64,000 nt of DNA from Nocardioides alpinus (GTDB lineage: Bacteria; Actinomycetota; Actinomycetes; Propionibacteriales; Nocardioidaceae), in assembly GCF_900112035.1 (NCBI RefSeq), contig NZ_FOKC01000001.1, positions 992,001 to 1,056,000 of the forward strand, given 5' to 3'. The notes under the pieces were generated by a model. The model made no database searches, had not been told where the DNA came from, and was given only the letters and a program-made list of their open reading frames with translations. The translations under genes were made by a program, and so were the position numbers. This document shows, piece after piece, positions 59,402-64,000 of this stretch (positions within the stretch are counted from its first letter, which is position 1; each line of letters begins with the position of its first letter).

Positions 59402-60433
59402 ATGAGCGAGCCCGAGACCCGCATGTCCCGCCTTGACGCCGAGCGCCTGCTCGATGCTCCGGCGGAGCACGACAGCGCCCTGGGCTGGGCCCTCACCGCA
59501 GCGAGCGCACCGGCGCACCCCGACGAGCTCCGACGCGAGGACGCCACGGTCGCGGCCTTCCACAGCGCCCGGCTCAACCCGCCGCCGGCTCGTCGAACGT
59601 CCTTCGTCTCTCCCGTCCGGCTCGGCGGCCGCGCCGCCAGCCAGGCCGTCGTCGCCACCGCGGCCGTGGTCGCCCTCGCGTCCGGCGGCTTCGCGCTGAC
59701 CGGCTCGATCCCCCTGCCCACGCTCCCGGGCCAGGCGTCCGACCGCGCCACCGAGGCCGTCTCGAAGACGACCGACCGGGGCAACGGCGGCGCCGCCTCG
59801 GGCGGTGCCACGACCCGGTCCCCCGGTTCCTCGAGCACCACGCCCGGCGGATCGGGCTCGGCGTCCGCAGGCGGGCCCGGCACCGGCAAGCCGTCGAGCG
59901 AGTCCACCGGCAGCGCTACCGGCTCTGCGACGGAGAGCGCGACCGAGTCGCCGTCCCCGACGGCCACGCCGAGCGCCAACCTGGCCGGGCTCTGCAACGC
60001 CTTCCAGGCAACGGACCGCTCCGACAACGGCAAGTCCCTCGACAGCGCCGCCTTCGCCGCGCTCGCCGCCGCCGCATCAGCAGCTGGCGCCGCCGACGTC
60101 GCCACCTACTGCGTGTCCCTGATCGGCGAGCCGGAGACCGGCAAGCCGACAGACAAGCCGACGCCCACGGGCAAGCCGACCGACACCGGCAAACCCACCG
60201 ACAAGCCCAGCCCGACGGGCAAGCCGACCGACACCGGCACGCCCACCGACAAGCCGACGCCGACCGACAAGCCGACGCCCACGGGCAAGCCGACCGACAC
60301 CGGCAAGCCCACCGAGACGGCGACGCCGTCCACCGAACAACCCACCGAGACGCCTGGTCCTGGCAAGCCCACCGACAAGCCGGATCCGTCCGGCCAGGGT
60401 GGCGGAAAGGACTCCTCAACTTCTGGTTCCTGA
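59402..60433 (+). CDS. Membrane protein with KPT-rich repeat tail (putative sigma-factor partner)
   Basis: A 343-residue protein: N-terminal cytoplasmic part (residues 1-78, MSRLDAERLLDAPAEHDSALGWALTAASAP), one transmembrane helix near 80-103, and an outer low-complexity region. From about residue 246 it is built of repeats such as GKPTDTGKPTDKP and KPTPTGKPTDTG, ending in Gly/Ser. Placement 34 bases after an ECF sigma gene and the acidic N-terminal helix suggest an anti-sigma factor without a zinc motif. The repeat tail is probably cell-wall-spanning. No established function. Confidence 0.72.
   Translation: MSEPETRMSRLDAERLLDAPAEHDSALGWALTAASAPAHPDELRREDATVAAFHSARLNPPPARRTSFVSPVRLGGRAASQAVVATAAVVALASGGFALTGSIPLPTLPGQASDRATEAVSKTTDRGNGGAASGGATTRSPGSSSTTPGGSGSASAGGPGTGKPSSESTGSATGSATESATESPSPTATPSANLAGLCNAFQATDRSDNGKSLDSAAFAALAAAASAAGAADVATYCVSLIGEPETGKPTDKPTPTGKPTDTGKPTDKPSPTGKPTDTGTPTDKPTPTDKPTPTGKPTDTGKPTETATPSTEQPTETPGPGKPTDKPDPSGQGGGKDSSTSGS
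60141..60390 (+). repeat. In-frame coding repeats (GKPTD)
   Basis: Tandem, imperfect copies of a roughly 36-base unit encoding GKPTDTGKPTDK, with variant KPTPT units. They lie within the C-terminal tail of the preceding membrane protein and are likely to expand or contract by slippage. Confidence 0.8.
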
Positions 60434-60545
60434 CCAGAAGCGGCCGCGTTCCGCGGAGCAAGGCTCAGCGTGCCCGGATCTCACACCCTCCCGTGAGGGA
60501 TCCGGATCCCCCCAGTCGCGAAGAGCCGAACTTCGAAAACGCGTC

Positions 60546-60580
60546 GCAGCGGCACGGTTCCCCCGGGGCCGTGCCGCTGC
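60546..60580 (+). terminator. Terminator after the sigma-factor operon
   Basis: Perfect 12-base arms (60546-60557 and 60569-60580) with an 11-base loop, followed by TCTGTCC. It lies 113 bases past the stop of the repeat-tail gene. The rest of 60434-60623 shows no gene. Confidence 0.7.
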
Positions 60581-60623
60581 TCTGTCCGGTGGGGTGTCGG
60601 CAGTGCACGTTAGGTTCGAGCGC

Positions 60624-61079
60624 ATGGGTCAGCCGCGGGAGCTCTCGAAGCGCGAGGACACCCATCGGCGCATGCTGCGGGCGCGCGACGAGATGGACCG
60701 GCGCTATGCCGAGCCCCTCGACGTACCCACCCTGGCTGCGATCGCGCACCTGTCGGCGTCGCAGTTCGGTCGGGTCTTCAAGGACGTCTACGGCGAGACG
60801 CCGCACCGCTACCTCCAGCGGCGCCGGGTGGAGCGGGCGATGACCCTGCTCCGGCAGACGGACCGCCCGGTGACCGACATCGCGTGGGACGTGGGCTTCG
60901 CGAGCCTCGGCACGTTCAGCCGCACGTTCAGCAACGTCGTCGGCCTCTCACCGACCGAGTTCCGCGCCCGGCACGCGCCGATCGCCGTGCCGTCGTGCTT
61001 CATCGCGGCGTGGACGCGGCCACGGGAGCCGCACACGACAGTCGTTTCGGAGAAGCACGTGGGGACCGACGCTGACTAA
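60624..61079 (+). CDS. AraC-family transcriptional regulator
   Basis: A 151-residue regulator made almost only of an AraC/XylS DNA-binding domain: two HTHs, DVPTLAAIAHLSASQFGRVFKDVYGETPHRYLQRRRVERA and RPVTDIAWDVGFASLGTFSRTFSNVVGLSPTEFR. No ligand domain, like the small Rob/SoxS-type members. ATG at 60624 follows TAGGTT by 7 bases, so it is probably leaderless. It very likely controls the VOC and cupin genes that follow, whose -10 element overlaps its stop codon. Confidence 0.88.
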   Translation: MGQPRELSKREDTHRRMLRARDEMDRRYAEPLDVPTLAAIAHLSASQFGRVFKDVYGETPHRYLQRRRVERAMTLLRQTDRPVTDIAWDVGFASLGTFSRTFSNVVGLSPTEFRARHAPIAVPSCFIAAWTRPREPHTTVVSEKHVGTDAD

Positions 61080-61082
61080 CGT
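61077..61082 (+). promoter_or_regulatory. Leaderless -10 element overlapping the AraC stop codon
   Basis: TAACGT includes the TAA stop of the AraC gene (61077-61079) and is followed by 7 bases and the ATG of the VOC gene at 61090. Confidence 0.5.
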
Positions 61083-61089
61083 CGTCGTC

Positions 61090-61551
61090 ATGAGCAACCA
61101 CATCACCTCACTCCACATCCGCAGCGTGCCCGTCCTCGACCAGGACGAGGCCCTCGACTTCTACACGACCCACCTCGGCTTCGAGGCCCGCGACGACATC
61201 GACCTCGGCTTCATGCGCTGGCTCACCGTCGGCGTCCCCGGCCAGGACACCTCGCTGCTGCTCGAGCTCGTCGGCGGCCCCCAGCACGACGAGTCGACGG
61301 CCGTCCAGGTCCGCGAGCTCGTCACCAAGGGTGCCCTCGGCGGGCTGTTCCTCCACAGCAGCGACGTGCACGCGACGTACGCCGCCCTGCGAGATGCCGG
61401 CGTCGAGATCACCCAGGAGCCGGTCGAGCAGCCCTACGGCACCGACTTCGGCCTCCGCGACCCGTTCGGCAACCACGTCCGGATCAGCCAGCCCAACGCG
61501 GCCCCCCCGCAGGAGGTCCAGGACACCTACGAAGGGGCCACCACCGCATGA
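61090..61551 (+). CDS. VOC-family protein (glyoxalase/bleomycin-resistance superfamily)
   Basis: A 153-residue protein with two beta-alpha-beta-beta-beta modules. HIRSVPVLDQDEALDFYTTHLGFEAR opens the first, and GTDFGLRDPFGNHVRISQ closes the second; the DPFGN(H)xRI motif near residue 137 is typical of the family, which binds a metal for small-molecule lyase, isomerase or dioxygenase chemistry. The substrate is unknown. Coupled to the cupin gene by an ATGA overlap. Confidence 0.9.
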   Translation: MSNHITSLHIRSVPVLDQDEALDFYTTHLGFEARDDIDLGFMRWLTVGVPGQDTSLLLELVGGPQHDESTAVQVRELVTKGALGGLFLHSSDVHATYAALRDAGVEITQEPVEQPYGTDFGLRDPFGNHVRISQPNAAPPQEVQDTYEGATTA

Positions 61552-62027
61552 GCTACCCACCGCCGATCTACCACGGCGACTCCGGCGAGGTCTCCGCCCA
61601 CGTGGTGCGGGCCGGGATCGAGCCCGCGGTCGTCTACCCGAACGGCAACAAGGTGTTCTACCTCGCGCAGGGCACCGAGACCTCCGGCACCTTCGGCCTC
61701 TACCGCTGGGAGTTCGCCGGGCCCGAGAGCGGTCCGGGCGCCCACTTCCACCGCACGATCACCGAGTCGTTCTACGTGCTCGAGGGAACGGTCACGATCT
61801 TCGACGGCACGAGCTGGGTCAAGACGCACGCCGGCGACTTCGCCCACGTCCCGGCCGGCGGGATCCACGGCTTCCGCAACTCCGACGGCGCGGCCAAGAT
61901 GCTGCTCCACTTCGCCCCGGGCGCCCCGCGCGAGGCCTACTTCGAGGGGCTGGCCGCTGGCATCGGCGACTTCGACGAGGACGCCTACGCCCGGTTCATG
62001 CGTGAGCACGACAACCACTGGCTGTGA
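61548..62027 (+). CDS. Cupin-domain protein
   Basis: A 159-residue single-domain cupin. GAHFHRTITESFYVLEGTVTIFDG near residue 65 is motif 1 (two His and a Glu), and HAGDFAHVPAGGIHGFRN is motif 2 with the final His. The fold binds a metal and acts in dioxygenase, isomerase or sensing roles. The gene overlaps the VOC gene by 4 bases and is followed by a convergent terminator. The two together may act on one metabolite controlled by the AraC regulator. Confidence 0.9.
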   Translation: MSYPPPIYHGDSGEVSAHVVRAGIEPAVVYPNGNKVFYLAQGTETSGTFGLYRWEFAGPESGPGAHFHRTITESFYVLEGTVTIFDGTSWVKTHAGDFAHVPAGGIHGFRNSDGAAKMLLHFAPGAPREAYFEGLAAGIGDFDEDAYARFMREHDNHWL

Positions 62028-62055
62028 CGGCTCGGCCTCGTGGAGTTCCCACGGG

Positions 62056-62100
62056 ATCGTGGAGCTCGTGAGCCGCGGGCTGGCTCGCGAGCTCCACGAT
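62056..62100. terminator. Bidirectional terminator between cupin and YjbR-like genes
   Basis: Nineteen-base arms (62056-62074 and 62082-62100, one mismatch) with a 7-base loop, core CGTGGAGCTCG. It lies between convergent genes; a shorter copy of the GTGGAG motif precedes it near 62040. Confidence 0.7.
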
Positions 62101-62114
62101 GTCGCAGCAGCGGG

Positions 62115-62486
62115 TCAGGGGCGCGCGACCTGCGCGGCCAGGGTCGCCGGCGCCTGGAGGCAGTAGGAGTCGGTGAGCAGCTCGGCCAGCTCCGCCCAGT
62201 CCGTGCCGTCGTCGAGCACCATGCCGATCGCGTTGCCACCCCACCCCGACCTGAAGTAGGGCTCACCCATGTGCTCGAAGGCGGCGACCTCGTCGGGCTC
62301 GCCGCGGAAGGTGATCCGGAAGGCCTGGTCCTCGCCGCCGAAGACGTGGGCGACCGTCGCGCTGCCGACCCGCCAGCGGGTGCCGGTCCACGCGGGCTCC
62401 TGGCGGCAGCGCGGCAGGGCACCGAGCACGGCGTCGATGCGCAGGACCCACTCCTGCGGCACGAGCGGGCGGTCAGCGAGAGCCAC
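62115..62486 (-). CDS. MmcQ/YjbR-like protein
   Basis: A 123-residue protein of the MmcQ/YjbR or similar small DNA-binding-like fold. RWRVGSATVAHVFGGEDQAFRITFRG and MGEPYFRSGWGGNAIGMVLDDGTDWAELAELLTDSYCLQAPATL are the conserved features (Gly-rich beta-hairpin, then W..L..L..S...). Function is unknown; these proteins bind nucleic acid in some reports. GTG at 62486 is chosen; the in-frame TTG at 62516 has no ribosome site. Confidence 0.8.
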   Translation of the reverse strand: MALADRPLVPQEWVLRIDAVLGALPRCRQEPAWTGTRWRVGSATVAHVFGGEDQAFRITFRGEPDEVAAFEHMGEPYFRSGWGGNAIGMVLDDGTDWAELAELLTDSYCLQAPATLAAQVARP

Positions 62487-62549
62487 GGCGTACAGCCTGC
62501 CACCAGCCGCCGACAACGTTGCCGTGGATCGAGGAGGGACGACGTCGTG

Positions 62550-63224
62550 TCACGAGACCTCGGGCAGCGGCACCGGCGCGAACGTGCTCCGCGTGAACCA
62601 CGTCGGCAGCGCCCTCACCAGCGGGCGCGGCCCTGCGACGGAGAGGTCGCCGGCCCTCACCGCACCCAGGAGGTCACGACGGCCCATCCAGTAGTCGATC
62701 ATCGTCTCGACGTGACCGACCACCTCGACGTCGACGTCGTGGCCCGGGTCGGTCAGGCACAGGTCCACCGTCGGGGTCTCCAGCACCAGCCAGAAGTGGC
62801 TCTTCCGGTCGCTGGACCCCTCGAGGTGGAAGTGCACGACGACGCGGCGCTCGGGCAGGGCGGCGGTGTCGACGTTGCGGTGGATGTCCCACATGAGCAA
62901 CGAGGCGTCGTAGTGCTTGGCGATCACGTCGCCGCGCGCCCACCGCTGGCCCCAGACGCCCATCGACTCGATCACCGGCCACAGCTCCCTGCCGGCGGCG
63001 GTGAGGCGGTACTCGCCGCCGACGTGGTCCACGACACCGAGGCGCTCGAGCGTCTTGAGGCGCTTGGACAGCAGCGCCGGTGACATGAGGGGGACCCCGC
63101 GACGGAGGTCGTTGAAGCGCGTGCTGCCGCACAGGAGCTCGCGGACCACGAGGGGCGTCCACCTCTCGGTGAGCACCTCCGAGGCCATCGCCACGGGGCA
63201 GAACTGACCGTAGGTGGAAGCCAT
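62550..63224 (-). CDS. HxlR-family winged-helix regulator with C-terminal extension
   Basis: A 224-residue regulator. The N-terminal HxlR domain (residues 1-105) has the single conserved Cys in QFCPVAMASEVLTERWTPLVVRELLCGSTRFNDLRRGVPLMSPALLSKRL, a redox/aldehyde-sensing position in the family; VGGEYRLTAAGRELWPVI is the wing. Residues about 110-224 form a further SCP2-like lipid/ligand-binding region seen in longer members. TACCGT stands 7 bases before the ATG, indicating a leaderless transcript. It is divergent from an FAD-linked oxidase, its probable target. Confidence 0.88.
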   Translation of the reverse strand: MASTYGQFCPVAMASEVLTERWTPLVVRELLCGSTRFNDLRRGVPLMSPALLSKRLKTLERLGVVDHVGGEYRLTAAGRELWPVIESMGVWGQRWARGDVIAKHYDASLLMWDIHRNVDTAALPERRVVVHFHLEGSSDRKSHFWLVLETPTVDLCLTDPGHDVDVEVVGHVETMIDYWMGRRDLLGAVRAGDLSVAGPRPLVRALPTWFTRSTFAPVPLPEVS

Positions 63225-63252
63225 GACTCCGACGGTAGGGCCGCTATGGGTT

Positions 63253-63266
63253 CTGTACCAGTACAG
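63253..63266. promoter_or_regulatory. HxlR-type operator candidate
   Basis: Perfect palindrome CTGTAC-CA-GTACAG in the divergent intergenic region, 29 bases upstream of the HxlR start and 84 bases from the oxidase start. GTAC-containing palindromes are typical HxlR targets. Confidence 0.55.
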
Positions 63267-63349
63267 GATCGATACTCGCGGGCCTGCCGTCCCCGGACCC
63301 ACTGTGGGAGAGCACCTCCACCGTCCCGTCCGATGCCAGGGAGACCACC

Positions 63350-64000
63350 ATGACCATGCTCGAGATGCCCACCACCGACGCCCTGGCCGGCGACTTCGCC
63401 GGCGAGCTCGTCACGCCCGACCACCCGGCGTACGACGTCCAGCGCCGCATCTGGAACGGCGAGATCGACCGCCGCCCGGCCCTCCTCGCCCGCTGCGAGG
63501 GGGCCAGCGACGTCGCCGCCGCCCTCCGCTGGGCCCGCGACCGCGGCCTGCCCGTGGCCGTACGAGGGGGCGGCCACGGGATCGCCGGGCACTCGCTCGT
63601 CGACGACGGCGTCGTCCTGGACCTGTCCGGGATGCGCGGCACCGTCGTGGACCCGGTGGCCCGCACGGTGTCGGCGCAGGGTGGTGCCCTCAACGCCCAC
63701 ATGGACCGGGAGAGCCAGGCCTTCGGGCTCGCGATGACCAGCGGCTACATCAGTCACACCGGCATCGCCGGGCTGACCCTCGGCGGCGGCATCGGGCACC
63801 TGATGCGCAAGACCGGGTTGGCGATCGACGCGCTGCGCTCCTGCCAGGTGGTGACGGCCGACGGCTCGATCGTGCGGGCGTCGGAGACCGAGAACCCCGA
63901 CCTGTTCTGGGGACTGCGCGGGGGCGGGGGCAACTTCGGGGTCGTCACCGACTTCACCTTCGAGCTCCAGCCGCTCGGTCCGACGATCCTGGCCGGCCTG
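63350..64000 (+). CDS. FAD-binding oxidoreductase, BBE/berberine-bridge type (5' part)
   Basis: The first 217 codons are in the window, open to the right edge. The PCMH-type FAD domain begins with LARCEGASDVAAALRWARDRGLPVAVRGGGHG; RGGGHGIAGHS includes the His that in berberine-bridge-like oxidases carries covalent FAD, and GYISHTGIAGLTLGGGIGHLMRK and NPDLFWGLRGGGGNFGVVTDF are the rest of the domain. AGGGAG is 7 bases upstream of the ATG. Divergence from HxlR suggests regulation by a toxic substrate or an aldehyde. The C-terminal half lies outside. Confidence 0.9.
   Translation, partial: MTMLEMPTTDALAGDFAGELVTPDHPAYDVQRRIWNGEIDRRPALLARCEGASDVAAALRWARDRGLPVAVRGGGHGIAGHSLVDDGVVLDLSGMRGTVVDPVARTVSAQGGALNAHMDRESQAFGLAMTSGYISHTGIAGLTLGGGIGHLMRKTGLAIDALRSCQVVTADGSIVRASETENPDLFWGLRGGGGNFGVVTDFTFELQPLGPTILAGL

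Noticed and set aside
60141..60390. Tandem repeats considered as a CRISPR or minisatellite
   Set aside because: Repeats are in frame and encode KPT/D units within a protein; no uniform spacers.

Overview
The window is high-GC DNA with GTG/TTG starts, many 4-base stop/start overlaps, leaderless-type promoters (TANNNT 6-7 bases before the start codon) and a SigK/RskA locus. This points to an actinobacterium, most likely Nocardioidaceae (Nocardioides-like). That placement is an inference from gene content and repeat style. No rRNA, tRNA, CRISPR array, insertion sequence or prophage was seen.

Layout. 1-1200: start of a 2-oxoacid (pyruvate-type) dehydrogenase operon. 1.3-5 kb: a surface/secretion island with two paralogous Tat-exported proteins, each preceded by a duplicated ~300-base leader, a possible 44-residue secreted peptide, and an exported protein ending in a bare LPDTG. 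5.1-12.5 kb: housekeeping genes (Xi-class GST-like reductase, phosphatase, ArsR-type regulator with MFS exporter, HisC/Pat aminotransferase, VanZ, holin-like protein, low-molecular-weight tyrosine phosphatase, fructosamine-kinase family). 12.5-14.6 kb: an MprAB-like two-component system. 14.6-20.4 kb: chorismate enzymes (PabB, PabA and a PhzE-like fused synthase) flanking a sulfatase lipoprotein.

20.4-42.5 kb is a large exopolysaccharide locus. A forward operon (GT2, Wzy/ligase-like protein, ATP-grasp, HAD, phosphoglycosyltransferase, WbuB-like GT4) converges on a nine-gene reverse operon (PglF-like dehydratase, DegT aminotransferase, CapE, CapF, CapG, GT, polymerase, flippase, GT). Next to these are an FkbM methyltransferase, a further epimerase and a secreted GH16-type hydrolase. 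CapE/F/G should supply UDP-N-acetyl-L-fucosamine. The PglF/DegT pair should supply a 4-amino-4,6-dideoxy sugar nucleotide. The phosphoglycosyltransferase would start the lipid-linked unit, GTs extend it, and flippase and polymerase finish it.

42.6-49.4 kb holds a HelR-type RNA polymerase-recycling helicase, a cysteine-rich membrane protein, 6-phosphogluconate dehydrogenase, a small membrane protein, an SDR and a crotonase. 49.4-58.7 kb is the most notable region: a membrane molybdopterin oxidoreductase, a fasciclin lipoprotein, sigK-rskA, an FAD oxidoreductase fused to DUF1365, two cyclopropane-fatty-acid-synthase-like methyltransferases and a DUF1295 protein. The same families surround sigK/rskA/ufaA1 in mycobacteria. 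Two copies of CCATCC-N15-CCGAAC lie exactly upstream of the oxidoreductase and the fasciclin gene and look like SigK promoters. 58.8-64 kb: another ECF sigma factor with a KPT-repeat membrane protein, an AraC regulator with VOC and cupin genes, a YjbR-like protein, and an HxlR regulator divergent from a truncated FAD-linked oxidase.
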